Assembly (NCBI GenBank): GCA_027490815.1
Contig: JAIXXJ010000036.1
Span: forward strand, 38,313 to 102,312
Source: Streptomycetaceae bacterium
GTDB lineage: Bacteria; Actinomycetota; Actinomycetes; Nanopelagicales; Nanopelagicaceae
DNA: 64,000 nt
Direction of reading: 5' to 3'
Shown: positions 1 through 9,410 of the stretch, one piece after another
Layout of the letters: every line of letters starts with the position of its first letter
How positions within the stretch are numbered: the stretch's first letter is position 1
Translations under genes and position numbers: made by a program
Notes under the pieces: generated by a model
What the model was told of the DNA's origin: nothing
Databases searched by the model: none
Seen by the model: only the letters and a program-made list of their open reading frames with translations

Positions 1-1098
1 TATCGGCCTGGAAGATGAAACAAATAAAGCAGTGCCATCTGCAATCTCTGCGGCAATCGTTCTTGCAATGACTGCTTCATTCCAGCCTTCTAAGGACTCA
101 ATTAATTTATGAGCTCTTTCTGCAATTTTGTTCCACTTTGCCATCCACTCTTCGGAGTGAATTACTCCCTGAAGTTCTGGCAGTTGAGTAAACAATCTAT
201 CTGCGGCTCTTTCACTATCTACAGTTGCTATACGTTGATCCACGACATAAGTAATTGGGCTTAAATTAATGAAAGCATTTATTGAACGTGACAAAGTCGT
301 GCGCCCAATTACCAAAACAGATTGAGGGATTAATGTGCTTCTAATCTCTTGTGTGGCTAAAAAGATTGATGCATGTGGAACTGCATCTGGAAATGACAAT
401 GGATCTTCGGCTATAACAGGCCAACCAATTGCTTTAGTAAACTTTGAAATCTCTTCAACGTTTAAGCCACCTCGGTCGTGGCCAATTACAACAACTCCAC
501 GTGCTCCAACTAATCGAAGAGTTCCAGCTTTCTTGCCATTTTTTTCAGGACGTGGATTGAGTTTTATCTCTTTTAACCACTCTGAATCAGAATCAGGCAA
601 TAGAGGTTCATCGAATTGAAGATTTAAATGAACAGGTCCAGAACGCAAGCTATCAAGAGGTAACTCCATTGGGAAAACAGGTCCATCAACATCGGCAAAG
701 TAGCGAACAGATTTGCCAAAGATTCTGGCTTGCTCAGTAGTTTGGTTTGCACCAGTCTTGCGCAACATGGCAGGTCGATCGGCAGTTAAAACAAGAAGAG
801 GCAAGTTGGAGTGATGGGCTTCTAGAACTGCTGGGTGATAATTTGCCACCGCAGTTCCACTTGTACAAACAATCGGTACCGCCCGGCCCGAAGATTTAAT
901 TAAACCTAGAGCAAAGTAAGCTGCAGTTCGTTCGTCAATTCGAACATGGATTGTAATTAATTTTTCTTGCGCTGCTGCAAAAAATGCCAGAGATAAAGGT
1001 GCATTGCGAGAACCGGGTGAAATAACTACATCGGTTACTCCAGATTCAATGATTTGGCGAACAACTACTCGTGCCAACGAAGTGGAGTTGTTGATCAT
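1..1098 (-). CDS. menD: MenD, SEPHCHC synthase (partial, 3' end beyond window)
   Basis: Thiamine-diphosphate enzyme that joins 2-oxoglutarate and isochorismate in menaquinone synthesis. The 366 codons in the window give the N-terminal pyrimidine-binding domain: an early ISPGSRNAPL motif, then RIDERTAAYFALG with the family's ThDP-activating glutamate, CTSGTAVANYHPAV, and LTADRP. The gene runs off the left edge. Its ATG at 1098 overlaps the menC stop by 4 nt (ATGA), so it is the downstream gene of a menB-menC-menD operon. Identification is firm from motifs and from its menaquinone neighbours. Confidence 0.95.
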   Translation of the reverse strand, partial: MINNSTSLARVVVRQIIESGVTDVVISPGSRNAPLSLAFFAAAQEKLITIHVRIDERTAAYFALGLIKSSGRAVPIVCTSGTAVANYHPAVLEAHHSNLPLLVLTADRPAMLRKTGANQTTEQARIFGKSVRYFADVDGPVFPMELPLDSLRSGPVHLNLQFDEPLLPDSDSEWLKEIKLNPRPEKNGKKAGTLRLVGARGVVVIGHDRGGLNVEEISKFTKAIGWPVIAEDPLSFPDAVPHASIFLATQEIRSTLIPQSVLVIGRTTLSRSINAFINLSPITYVVDQRIATVDSERAADRLFTQLPELQGVIHSEEWMAKWNKIAERAHKLIESLEGWNEAVIARTIAAEIADGTALFVSSSRPI

Positions 1099-2021
1099 AA
1101 ATGCTCTGCCGTTCTCATAATGCGATTCTTCCACCATTCAAAGCGCTCTGCCGACACCTCTAAGCCAGCAAACTCTGGAGTGGGTGAAGATATTGCCATT
1201 TGACCATCTTTAATTGGCAAGTGTGCAACATCTTGAGAAAGTAGAGATCCGGTTGCAAGTCCACATCCATATTCAAGTTTTTCGATTGAACCAGCTAAAA
1301 CTAAGCCATAATCGATTCCAATGGCAGATTCCAAAGCGCTGGAAACAACCACCGGCAGTTTATGGTGATTGACTAAGGCATGGGTTCGTTTGATTCCGCC
1401 AAGTGGTTGCACTTTCAACATGAGAATATCTACTGCGCCATTCAAGTCCAGTGCAAAAGGATCAACAGCTTTTCTTAAGATTTCATCACCAACGACTTTT
1501 ATTTCTGTGCGTTTTTTTAACTCTCGTAACTCTTCAACAGTTGCGCAGGGTTGCTCAATGTATTCAATTTCTCCTACGGATTGAAGAAAAGATGTTGCTT
1601 CATCAACGCTCCATGCCCCATTTACATCGACTCTGATTGCACTATCTGGGCGAAGAGATCGAACTTGTTTAATACGGGCCAAATCCAACTCTAAATTTTC
1701 GCCCACTTTTATCTTAAAACTACTCACACCAGGAAATAGATCCACAATCTTTGTGATTTCTGCAGCGCCATTTATTGCTGGGATAGTTCCATTTACTCTC
1801 ACATTATTTCGAAATAAATGTGGTTTTGGTTGTGTTGCTGCTTCAATTGCGCAGGCAAGCCATGGGGCACACTCTGCATCTTGATACTCTAAAAATGGAG
1901 AAAACTCTGCCCAACCATATTCACCTTCAAATAATGCAACTTCACGTAGTTTGATTCCACGAAAATTTGTTTTTGTAGGAAGTGCTACAACACGCAAAGT
2001 ATCTAAAAGTGTTTGATCCAT
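1095..2021 (-). CDS. menC: o-succinylbenzoate synthase MenC
   Basis: Enolase-superfamily dehydratase that converts SHCHC to o-succinylbenzoate. Visible superfamily signatures in order are FKIKVG (catalytic lysine region), RVDVNGAWS (metal ligand Asp), EQPC (Glu ligand) and VVGDEIL (Asp ligand), followed by LKVQPLGG. At 308 aa it is within the range of actinobacterial MenC. It lies 3 nt downstream of menB and overlaps menD by 4 nt, so the three genes are almost certainly cotranscribed. Confidence 0.93.
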   Translation of the reverse strand: MDQTLLDTLRVVALPTKTNFRGIKLREVALFEGEYGWAEFSPFLEYQDAECAPWLACAIEAATQPKPHLFRNNVRVNGTIPAINGAAEITKIVDLFPGVSSFKIKVGENLELDLARIKQVRSLRPDSAIRVDVNGAWSVDEATSFLQSVGEIEYIEQPCATVEELRELKKRTEIKVVGDEILRKAVDPFALDLNGAVDILMLKVQPLGGIKRTHALVNHHKLPVVVSSALESAIGIDYGLVLAGSIEKLEYGCGLATGSLLSQDVAHLPIKDGQMAISSPTPEFAGLEVSAERFEWWKNRIMRTAEHL

Positions 2022-2024
2022 GGA

Positions 2025-2903
2025 TTAAGGACGCTTGGGGAATTTCCCGAAATCTGGTGCTCGCTTTTCTTTGTATGCATCTCGACCTTCTTGACCCTCT
2101 TCGCTCAAATAGAAAAGAAGAGTTGCATCACCTGCGAGTTGTTGAATCCCAGCAAGTCCATCATCTGCTGCATTCATACTTGCTTTAATCAATCGAAGTG
2201 CAAGCGGAGAATTCTTCAACATCTCGCGACACCAAGAAACTGTTTCATTCTCAAGCTCTGCAAGTGGAACAACAGTATTTACAAGGCCCATCGATAAAGC
2301 TTCTTGTGCATCATATTGTCGTGTCATGAACCAAATTTCACGGGCTTTCTTTTGGCCAATATTTGCTGCGAGCAATCCTGAACCATAACCGCCATCAAAT
2401 GAACCCACCATTGGGCCAGTCTGTCCAAACTTGGCATTGTCTGCTGCAATCGTTAGATCGCAGACAACATGTAATACGTGTCCTCCACCAATAGCCCAGC
2501 CAGCAACCATTGCAACTACTGGTTTAGGTGTGCGACGAATCTGAACTTGTAAATCCAAAACATTAAGTCGACCTAAACCCTGTTGACCAACACTGTCGGA
2601 ACCAACATAGCCGTCATCTCCACGAACACTAATGTCGCCGCCAGAACAAAAAGCTTCAGTACCTTCACCAGTAAAAATAATCACACCAACTGATGCGTTA
2701 TCTCTTGCTAAATCAAATGCACTCTTCAACTCAATTATTGTTTCAGGGCGAAAAGCATTTCTTACATGAGGGCGATTAATTGTTATCTTTGCAATGCCAT
2801 CACCGATTTGATATTTAATGTCAGTAAAGGCTTCTCCACCAGGAGCAGTTTTCCATGAAGGAATTGTGCGGTCACCAAAATCACGCTTGATCGGTCGGCT
2901 CAT
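2025..2903 (-). CDS. menB: 1,4-dihydroxy-2-naphthoyl-CoA synthase MenB
   Basis: Crotonase-fold enzyme that closes the second ring in menaquinone synthesis. The protein carries the usual MenB N-terminus, [16 protein letters not shown], the FCSGGD oxyanion-hole segment, and [22 protein letters not shown]. The C-terminus ends in DFGKFPKRP, typical of MenB and distinguishing it from generic enoyl-CoA hydratases. First gene of the minus-strand menB-menC-menD operon; the start has an AGGGG ribosome-binding site a few bases upstream and faces menE across a very short divergent promoter region. Confidence 0.96.
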   Translation of the reverse strand: MSRPIKRDFGDRTIPSWKTAPGGEAFTDIKYQIGDGIAKITINRPHVRNAFRPETIIELKSAFDLARDNASVGVIIFTGEGTEAFCSGGDISVRGDDGYVGSDSVGQQGLGRLNVLDLQVQIRRTPKPVVAMVAGWAIGGGHVLHVVCDLTIAADNAKFGQTGPMVGSFDGGYGSGLLAANIGQKKAREIWFMTRQYDAQEALSMGLVNTVVPLAELENETVSWCREMLKNSPLALRLIKASMNAADDGLAGIQQLAGDATLLFYLSEEGQEGRDAYKEKRAPDFGKFPKRP

Positions 2904-2929
2904 GATTCCCCTATCTTTGGCTACTGGCG

Positions 2930-2937
2930 ATAGCCTA
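2930..2937. promoter_or_regulatory. overlapping divergent -10 elements of menB and menE
   Basis: The octamer ATAGCCTA contains TAGCCT on the plus strand (2931-2936), 9 nt before the menE ATG at 2946. It also contains TAGGCT on the minus strand (2932-2937), about 28 nt before the menB ATG. Both fit the TANNNT -10 form that recurs in this window. The two polymerase sites would be mutually exclusive. No clear -35 is visible. Confidence 0.5.
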
Positions 2938-2945
2938 CGGTGGCA

Positions 2946-4013
2946 ATGGATAACTCGTCACAACGAAAGATTCTCCGGGTCAGCCCTGAATGGGAAACTC
3001 CCAAATTAGCGGGAGAAATCACATCAGCTCTCGCCGGTAATGGACCCATTCTAGGTTTCGGTGAGATCACAAGTGGTTTTGCCCCAGTCGAGGTTGCAGT
3101 CGTAATAGGAACTTCTGGCACGACCGGAAATGCAAAAGAAGTTGCACTCACAGCTCATGCGATCACTTCTTCGGCAAAAGCTTCTAATGAATTTCTTGGG
3201 GCAAAACCTGGCGACACTTGGAGTTTGTTGCTACCACTGACCCATATTGCAGCTGTCAATGTCATTGCGCGTGCATTAGAACTTGGGTCCACGCCAATAG
3301 ATCTTCGAAATGTTAAAGGTGATTACCCAGATTCAAGCTTCACCGCAATTGTTCCAACTCAATTATTTCGTGCACTAAATGGTGATACAAAGTTGTTGAA
3401 GCATTTACAGAATGTAAAGGCGGTTTTAATTGGTGGGGCTGCTCTATCACCAGGATTACGCAAACAAGCAGAGACGGCAGGAATAAAAATAGTCACAACA
3501 TATGGGATGACTGAAACATGTGGTGGATGTGTCTACGATGGCCAAGCACTTACAGGTGTTGAATTTGATGTTAAGAATGGAAAAGTTCTTTTAAAGGGAA
3601 ATGTATTAGCAACTAATTACTTAAATGCACCATGGAATCTAGATAATGGATGGTTTGAAACATCAGATCTAGGTGAAGTGATCGACGGAAAACTTGTAGT
3701 CCTTGGTCGTTCAGATGATGTAATTGTCTCAGGCGGTGAAAATATTTCTTTAAGCGCAGTAGAAAACTCTCTTGCCATTGCATTTCCACAATTACAATCT
3801 GCTGCTTTTTCTTATAACGATCCTCAATGGGGTCAGAGTTTGCAATTAGCAGTTGTCGGTGAGATCACCGATGAAGCTATTTCACTTCATCTTGAAAAAG
3901 ATCTCGGGCCTGCCGCAAAACCAAAAGGTATCCATCGCATGTCTTCGCTACCATTGCGAGGTATTGGAAAAATTGATCGTGAAGCTTTAGCCAAGGAGAT
4001 TAATCGTGAATAA
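2946..4013 (+). CDS. menE: o-succinylbenzoate-CoA ligase MenE
   Basis: Adenylate-forming ligase that activates o-succinylbenzoate with CoA. The P-loop-like [23 protein letters not shown], the [11 protein letters not shown] segment and [15 protein letters not shown] mark an ANL enzyme. At about 355 aa it is the short actinobacterial MenE form. A GTG at 2940 is also in frame, but the ATG at 2946 is preferred because the candidate -10 (TAGCCT) ends at 2936, leaving almost no room before 2940. It overlaps menA by 8 nt. Confidence 0.93.
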   Translation: MDNSSQRKILRVSPEWETPKLAGEITSALAGNGPILGFGEITSGFAPVEVAVVIGTSGTTGNAKEVALTAHAITSSAKASNEFLGAKPGDTWSLLLPLTHIAAVNVIARALELGSTPIDLRNVKGDYPDSSFTAIVPTQLFRALNGDTKLLKHLQNVKAVLIGGAALSPGLRKQAETAGIKIVTTYGMTETCGGCVYDGQALTGVEFDVKNGKVLLKGNVLATNYLNAPWNLDNGWFETSDLGEVIDGKLVVLGRSDDVIVSGGENISLSAVENSLAIAFPQLQSAAFSYNDPQWGQSLQLAVVGEITDEAISLHLEKDLGPAAKPKGIHRMSSLPLRGIGKIDREALAKEINRE

Positions 4014-4854
4014 ATGGATTCTTGGAGCACGCGTTCGTACATTACCTGCTGCAATTGCTCCGGTTATTGTTGCATCTGCGCTAGCAGGTAGTGAATTCAA
4101 TTGGTCTCGTGCAACTCTGGCATTGATGGTGGGAGTTTGGCTACAAATTGGCGTTAATTTTGCAAATGATTACAGCGATGGTGTCAAAGGAACAGATGAT
4201 GATCGAGTTGGACCAATTCGTTTAGTTGCATCAGGTCTGGCTTCTGCAAGTTCGGTCAAGAGAGCGGCTTTCATTTCTTTCTTTATTGCAAGCCTTGCAG
4301 GCCTCTGGCTTTCTTTGCTCACATCTCTTGTATTGATTCCAATTGGAGTAGTGGCAATTGCTGCAGCTTGGGGTTATACCGGTGGAAAAAATCCATATGG
4401 CTATAGAGGTCTTGGTGAAGTTTCAGTATTCATTTTTTTTGGATTAGTGGCAACAATAGGTAGTTTTTATGTTCAAACCGAGAGCATAACTTTAATGAGC
4501 TTTATTGTTGCAATCCCAATGGGTGCGATTTCATGTGCAATTTTGACAGTCAATAACATTAGGGATTTAACTAAAGATCAAGTTGCTGGAAAGCGCACAG
4601 TTGCAGTACGAATAGGAGATGAAAAAGCTCGAAGAACTTATGTCTCACTCTTAATTCTTGCCCATACTGCAGCCATAGCAACGTTTATTCCAGCAACTCT
4701 CCTCACCTTATTAGCAGCCCCTTTAACTTTTTCAGTTTCAAAAGCAGTTTTAAGCAAAGCCTCAGGGGCTTCTTTGGTCCCAGTACTGGGTAAAACTGGA
4801 AAACTCCAACTTTTGTTTGCAGCACTTTTTGCTACAGCTCTAGCGATACAATAA
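4006..4854 (+). CDS. menA: 1,4-dihydroxy-2-naphthoate polyprenyltransferase MenA
   Basis: Integral membrane UbiA-family prenyltransferase that attaches the isoprenoid tail to form demethylmenaquinone. The first Asp-rich motif is NFANDYSDGVKGTDDDR and the second is NNIRDLTKDQVAGKRT, both placed as in MenA, among about eight hydrophobic segments. The start is a GTG at 4006 that overlaps the menE stop, which indicates translational coupling. Length (282 aa) is typical. Confidence 0.95.
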   Translation: MNKWILGARVRTLPAAIAPVIVASALAGSEFNWSRATLALMVGVWLQIGVNFANDYSDGVKGTDDDRVGPIRLVASGLASASSVKRAAFISFFIASLAGLWLSLLTSLVLIPIGVVAIAAAWGYTGGKNPYGYRGLGEVSVFIFFGLVATIGSFYVQTESITLMSFIVAIPMGAISCAILTVNNIRDLTKDQVAGKRTVAVRIGDEKARRTYVSLLILAHTAAIATFIPATLLTLLAAPLTFSVSKAVLSKASGASLVPVLGKTGKLQLLFAALFATALAIQ

Positions 4855-4858
4855 ATCC

Positions 4859-5122
4859 ATGCTTAGAGTTCTTTCCTTGGTTTTAGTCTTTGGTGTAACA
4901 ATCTATGCGCTGCTTGATTGTGCGCGAGCAGATGAGACTCAGATAAAGAATCTTCCTAAGTGGGGATGGCTTCTTTTGATTATTCTTCTTGGACCACAGG
5001 CTGTTGCAATTGGACCAATTGCATATTTAGTTGCTGGGAGAAATAAACCGAAAAGAAATAAAAATCCTAAGCGGCGTATTTTGCCACCCGATGATGATCC
5101 GGATTTTCTAGGAAAACTTTAG
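4859..5122 (+). CDS. small PLDc_N-type membrane protein
   Basis: An 87-aa protein with two predicted membrane segments (about residues 1-18 and 36-60), separated by a short charged loop (LLDCARADETQIKNLPKWGW). A lysine- and arginine-rich cytoplasmic tail ends in acidic DDDPDF. The layout matches the PLDc_N domain (cardiolipin synthase N-terminus-like) found as free-standing small proteins in many Actinobacteria; their role is unknown. It starts 4 nt after menA, so it is probably cotranscribed. It converges with ccsB, overlapping by 4 nt. Confidence 0.75.
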   Translation: MLRVLSLVLVFGVTIYALLDCARADETQIKNLPKWGWLLLIILLGPQAVAIGPIAYLVAGRNKPKRNKNPKRRILPPDDDPDFLGKL

Positions 5123-6009
5123 AGTCCTGAGTACGTGTGCTTTCCAGTACCCCAAATGTTTATATAGACATAGTTAAACAAGAATGTTGATCCAGCAAAC
5201 AAGCAAAGCCATGCAGCTCGGCGACCGCGCCAACCAATTGTTACACGGGCATGTAAGTACGCTGCATATGCAACCCAAGTAATAAAGGCCCACGTTTCTT
5301 TTGGATCCCAACCCCAATATCTTCCCCAAGCACTCTCTGCCCATATCGCGCCAGAAACAACTGAGAAAGTCCATAATGGAAAAACAAATGCAACTAAGCG
5401 ATAAGAAAGTTGATCGAGTACTTCTAACGACGGTAGACGTTTAGCCCACTCATTTCTTTCACCCTTTGACTCGATTCGATCTAGTACAAGATATGCCGTT
5501 GCAATTACATTTGAAAGTAAGAAAACTCCCCCTGAAATAATTGCTGTTGATACATGAATTATTAGCCACTCAGACTTTAATGCTGGAACCAATGGAGCAC
5601 TTGGAACGTAAAGCACTGTAATTGCAGTACCTAAGGTCAATAAGACCGATACCGAAACTAGAAGTCCAAGCCATCGAAGATCATATTTACGAAGTGCCGC
5701 AAGATAGGCACCCGAGAATGCAAGGGCACCAGTAATTGAGAACTCATACATATTTCCCCATGGAGCTCTGCTTGCAGATATTCCACGAGCAACTACTCCA
5801 ACAAGGAGTAACAAAAATCCAAGAATCATCAACGCAGTTGCAATTCGAGCTGCGCGACCATTTCGCGTGTAATCCAATGAAGACTTTCCAGCCGCTGGCA
5901 CTTTGACAGCCCAGGCTGTCTCTATTGCATGGACTATGAAGGAGAGAGCAAAAACCGCTGTTGCTGAATAGATTGAATAGTTCGAGATAACTGCCCAACT
6001 ACGTGACAT
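5119..6009 (-). CDS. ccsB: cytochrome c biogenesis protein CcsB/CcsA (ResC)
   Basis: Polytopic heme-handling subunit of System II cytochrome c maturation. The C-terminal half carries the tryptophan-rich WGRYWGWDPKETWAF motif (heme-binding WWD domain) and a following His in HARVTIGWRGRRA. The N-terminal half has SRAPWGNMYEF, typical of CcsA/CcsB. About eight membrane segments are visible in 296 aa. It begins directly after ResB (6010), its obligate partner, and is the last gene of the minus-strand operon. Confidence 0.95.
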   Translation of the reverse strand: MSRSWAVISNYSIYSATAVFALSFIVHAIETAWAVKVPAAGKSSLDYTRNGRAARIATALMILGFLLLLVGVVARGISASRAPWGNMYEFSITGALAFSGAYLAALRKYDLRWLGLLVSVSVLLTLGTAITVLYVPSAPLVPALKSEWLIIHVSTAIISGGVFLLSNVIATAYLVLDRIESKGERNEWAKRLPSLEVLDQLSYRLVAFVFPLWTFSVVSGAIWAESAWGRYWGWDPKETWAFITWVAYAAYLHARVTIGWRGRRAAWLCLFAGSTFLFNYVYINIWGTGKHTYSGL

Positions 6010-7479
6010 CTACTTGTCTCCCTTTAGTCTTTGAATAAATTCTGTTATCTCTTCATCAAGTCCCGGTGCTGCATTTTTTGCTAATCCTGCGACTTCCACT
6101 TTCTCACCTACGCGAATCCAAATTCGTCGTCTGCGAGTAAACAGAGAAGCTAATAATCCTATGATGGCAACAATAGCGCCCAATAAAGCAAACTTCTTTC
6201 CGGGATCTGTGACAAAGCTAATGTTGACCCACTGAACATAACCTTCAAATGTAATTACACCGCCAGGATAAACAAAAGATTCACCTGGCTTAAGAGCTTT
6301 GAGTCCAACTTGTTGCATCTTTGAAGTATCGATTCTGTACACAGATTGAGGGGTACCTGAATCCAATCCAAGATCACCCACCCAAGCTGCCAAAAGTAAA
6401 CGGGGATTTAGTGCTTCTGGGTAAACGCTAATCCCACCATTTGCGCCATCTCTCTCATAGGTCGGAAGAAATGATCCAACGAAACCAACGGCAGGCTCTG
6501 CATCTGGAGCTTTAATTGCGCCAATAGAGCGCAGTTGTGAATCCTGGGGCAGAAATGGAACAGGACCTTGAAAAGCCACATTCAACTGTGAGTCCACAAC
6601 AGTTACAACAGGTGAGTATCCATTTGCCTGAAGGTAGATTCGTGTATCCCCGATTGTTAAAGGTGAATTAACTTTCATGGTTTTTTTCTCAAGAATTCCC
6701 TTTTCACCTTGAAGTAGTGAAACATCAAGCGTGTAATCCTCTGGCGCCCCAGTTAATACATTGTATTTTGCAACAAAGTTATCTGCAGTGAACATAAAAT
6801 CTTGAAGATTTGAGTCACGATAAAGTTTTCCGTATGTCAGTGAGTCATAACTTGTCACGTTGTTAACGAAGCGCTCACCGACATTCAAAATTGCTTCTCC
6901 GCGCATTCCAAACAGAGAACTAAAGCTGATTCCAACTAACACTAGAATAAGTGCAAGGTGGAAAAATAGATTTCCTGTTTCCCGAGCAAAACCTTTCTCT
7001 GCAGAAATAGAATCTTCGGTTTCTAAAACCCTGAATCTATTTTTCTTAAACCATGCGCGGGCTGTTTCCAATTCGCTGCCATTTGAGCTCCATTGTTGGA
7101 AATGCTCCATCCGTGAGAGATTTTTTGGTGTAGCTGGAGGAAGAGCTCGCGCATTCTTTAAATGCTCAATTGTCCTTGGTAAAACACAACCTATAAGTGA
7201 GATAAACAAGAGAATATAGACAGCGCTAAACCAAGGTGAACCATATACATCAAATAGCCAGAATCGATCCAACCACTCTGCTTGCTCAGGAGAGTTTTTA
7301 AAGTAATCTGAAACCTGCATTGGATTTTGAGTTCGTTGCGGAAATAAGGATCCAGGAATTGCAGCTACACCTAAAAGTAACAATAAAATTAGGGCAGTTC
7401 GCATGCTCGTTAATTGGCGCCATAGGTATCTTGCAAGGCTTGTGCCATCTAGTTCAGGTATTTGTATTTGATTACTCAT
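6010..7479 (-). CDS. resB: cytochrome c biogenesis protein ResB (Ccs1)
   Basis: Membrane partner of CcsB in System II heme delivery and ligation. The 489-aa protein has three membrane segments in the N-terminal 200 residues, a large extracytoplasmic domain and a final membrane segment near residues 430-450. The RYLWRQLTSMRTALILLLLLGVAAIPG start and SLFPQR are characteristic of ResB. Its ATG touches the ccdA stop, and its end abuts ccsB, making a tight ccdA-resB-ccsB unit. Confidence 0.94.
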   Translation of the reverse strand: MSNQIQIPELDGTSLARYLWRQLTSMRTALILLLLLGVAAIPGSLFPQRTQNPMQVSDYFKNSPEQAEWLDRFWLFDVYGSPWFSAVYILLFISLIGCVLPRTIEHLKNARALPPATPKNLSRMEHFQQWSSNGSELETARAWFKKNRFRVLETEDSISAEKGFARETGNLFFHLALILVLVGISFSSLFGMRGEAILNVGERFVNNVTSYDSLTYGKLYRDSNLQDFMFTADNFVAKYNVLTGAPEDYTLDVSLLQGEKGILEKKTMKVNSPLTIGDTRIYLQANGYSPVVTVVDSQLNVAFQGPVPFLPQDSQLRSIGAIKAPDAEPAVGFVGSFLPTYERDGANGGISVYPEALNPRLLLAAWVGDLGLDSGTPQSVYRIDTSKMQQVGLKALKPGESFVYPGGVITFEGYVQWVNISFVTDPGKKFALLGAIVAIIGLLASLFTRRRRIWIRVGEKVEVAGLAKNAAPGLDEEITEFIQRLKGDK

Positions 7480-8204
7480 TAGATCACCGGAATAAAGTCA
7501 GAGATAAGCCCACGCATTGAGTTCATTAAATCTCCCCAAAAACCAAGCACCTGCAACAAGCCAATCAAAATCAAAAATGCACCGCCAATTTTTGAGATTA
7601 CATCTCCTCGGCGATAGATAATTGAACGGAGTTTGGCAGATTTGTCTAGAAATAATCCTGAAGCGATAAATGGCAATCCCAAACCTAGGCAGTATGCAAA
7701 TGAAAGTACAGCGCCACGAAGTGCACTAGATTCTTGAAAGGCCAAAGTTTGTACGGCAGCTAGTCCAGGGCCAATGCATGGAGTCCAACCAATTCCAAAG
7801 AGAACTCCCAACAACGGTGCTCCTAATAGACCACCTGTTGTTCGCATCTTTGGGCGAATTGTTGGTGAAAATGGAAACTTTCCATAAAAGACAAAACCCA
7901 AGAATATTGTCATGATTCCCAAAATTCTAGAAATTATCTCTTCATTTGCAACTAACTGATTGCCTAGTTCGCCAAACAAAGCACCAAAAGATACAAAAAC
8001 AGCGCTAAATCCAAAAACAAATAGTAACGATCCTAAAAACACCTTTCCCCGGTTTACAGAAAATCCTGCAGCAAAGGACAAGTAGCCTGGAACAAGAGGC
8101 AAAACACACGGTGATAAAAACGAAACTACACCTACGACAAAAGCAAATGGAATGGCGGCAATAAGTGCTCCGCTAAAGAGTTGCTCAACTAAAAACTCTT
8201 TCAT
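7479..8204 (-). CDS. ccdA: CcdA-type thiol-disulfide transmembrane protein
   Basis: Six-helix membrane protein that carries reducing equivalents across the membrane to keep apocytochrome c cysteines reduced. The two conserved redox cysteines are visible in LSPCVLPLVPGYL (helix 1) and IGWTPCIGPG (helix 4). It overlaps the resA-like gene by 4 nt and precedes resB, the classic order of an actinobacterial System II operon. Length (241 aa) is normal. Confidence 0.94.
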   Translation of the reverse strand: MKEFLVEQLFSGALIAAIPFAFVVGVVSFLSPCVLPLVPGYLSFAAGFSVNRGKVFLGSLLFVFGFSAVFVSFGALFGELGNQLVANEEIISRILGIMTIFLGFVFYGKFPFSPTIRPKMRTTGGLLGAPLLGVLFGIGWTPCIGPGLAAVQTLAFQESSALRGAVLSFAYCLGLGLPFIASGLFLDKSAKLRSIIYRRGDVISKIGGAFLILIGLLQVLGFWGDLMNSMRGLISDFIPVI

Positions 8205-8737
8205 TCTTGGCTAACTCTTTCAATCAGTTGAGACAAAGAAGCCACGGTCACAACACCTGAGATTCGTGCAGCCACGCGCCCTTGTTCATCAAGGATTACA
8301 GTTGTTGGGATTGCATTTGCAGATAACGAGCCTCTGAAGCCAGATAAAATTGAATCATCAATCACGGTTGGATAAGGAATCTTAAATCGACGTTCAAAAG
8401 CTTCGGCATTTGCTGGATTATCTCTTGTTAGTATCCCAATAAATTCAACCTCCGAGTATTTTTTTGCCAATGCAACAAGTGTTGGAGCTTCGGCCCGACA
8501 TGGCGAACACCACGAGGCCCAGACATTTACAACTGCAACTTTGTCTTTTGTATATGTGTAATTTTTCCCTGACAATGTCATTCCTGAAATTGTTGGAGAT
8601 ATCTTTCTGTCAGTTGATTTGATAAAAGTAATTGCACCGTCGCCAGAGACAAAACTTTCCTCAGAAACTGAAGTTCCGCCACCACCACATCCCGTCAATG
8701 TAATGACAAGAATTAGAGCAATGGTGAATCTTTTCAT
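8201..8737 (-). CDS. resA: ResA/TlpA-family thiol-disulfide reductase (lipoprotein)
   Basis: Extracytoplasmic thioredoxin-fold protein expected to reduce the CXXCH cysteines of apocytochrome c. The N-terminus is a lipoprotein signal (LILVITLTGCGGGG, lipobox cysteine near residue 17). The active site is WASWCSPCRAEAP, and the cis-proline segment is ANAIPTTVILDEQGRVAARISG. At 178 aa it is normal for the family. It sits between the phosphatase gene (shared single base) and ccdA (4-nt overlap), so it takes its electrons from CcdA. Confidence 0.92.
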   Translation of the reverse strand: MKRFTIALILVITLTGCGGGGTSVSEESFVSGDGAITFIKSTDRKISPTISGMTLSGKNYTYTKDKVAVVNVWASWCSPCRAEAPTLVALAKKYSEVEFIGILTRDNPANAEAFERRFKIPYPTVIDDSILSGFRGSLSANAIPTTVILDEQGRVAARISGVVTVASLSQLIERVSQE

Positions 8738-9360
8738 TAGTTTTTTTCTGGTAAAAGATGTCTGGCAGGTTCAGAGTAAGTGAGTCCTGAAATGAAGCCC
8801 TCGTCATCAAAGTGAATACTCGTCACAGAAGCCAATGTGCATTCGCGTTTGCGTGGATCATGCAAAAGTCTGCGGTTTTCAATAGCACTTCGTAAAATCC
8901 AAATTGGTAATTGATGAGAAACACAAATTGCATCTTTACCGTTTGCAGCATCACGCGCTGCAAAAACTGCTGCCAACATACGATTGATTTGTTGATCGTA
9001 TGGCTCACCCCAAGACGGTTTCCATGGATTCCAAAGATGTCTCCATGAGGCAGGGTGTCGTAGCACTCCGTCACCAACGCCAAATGGTTTACCTTCAAAT
9101 ATATTTGCAGCTTCGATTAATCTTTCATCCGTCGTAATTTTAATATTGTGCGCTTTTGCAATTGGTGCTGCTGTTTCTTGTGCTCGTTGCAAAGGTGAGA
9201 CATGCAATGCACCTAAATCAAGATTCTTAGACCACTGTCCAATTGTGGAAGCCATCTCTTGTCCACGCTCAGATAATCTCCAACCTGGTTGCCGCCCATA
9301 AAGAATTTTTTCAGGATTATGGACTTCACCATGTCTAAGAACGTGCACCGTTGAACTCAT
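8737..9360 (-). CDS. histidine phosphatase family protein
   Basis: Phosphoglycerate-mutase-like phosphatase. The nucleophile motif is LRHGEVHNP near residue 9, followed by SERGQEMA, the SPLQRAQETAAPI arginine motif and the late CVSHQLPIW histidine. The substrate cannot be told from sequence. It is the first gene of the cytochrome c biogenesis operon, an arrangement seen in other Actinobacteria, but a link to heme ligation is only contextual. A leaderless-type -10 (TATGCT) lies 6 nt upstream of the ATG. Confidence 0.88.
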   Translation of the reverse strand: MSSTVHVLRHGEVHNPEKILYGRQPGWRLSERGQEMASTIGQWSKNLDLGALHVSPLQRAQETAAPIAKAHNIKITTDERLIEAANIFEGKPFGVGDGVLRHPASWRHLWNPWKPSWGEPYDQQINRMLAAVFAARDAANGKDAICVSHQLPIWILRSAIENRRLLHDPRKRECTLASVTSIHFDDEGFISGLTYSEPARHLLPEKN

Positions 9361-9366
9361 GGGTTA

Positions 9367-9404
9367 AGCATAAAGCGTCCATAAACTCCATGATTCGCTA
9401 GGGT
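9367..9404. promoter_or_regulatory. divergent leaderless-type promoters (phosphatase / HAD)
   Basis: On the minus strand TATGCT (9367-9372) stands 6 nt before the ATG at 9360. On the plus strand TAGGGT (9399-9404) stands 6 nt before the ATG at 9411. With a start point about 6-7 nt after a -10, both messages would begin at or next to the start codon. Neither gene has a Shine-Dalgarno sequence in this interval. Confidence 0.55.
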
Positions 9405-9410
9405 AGTGAC

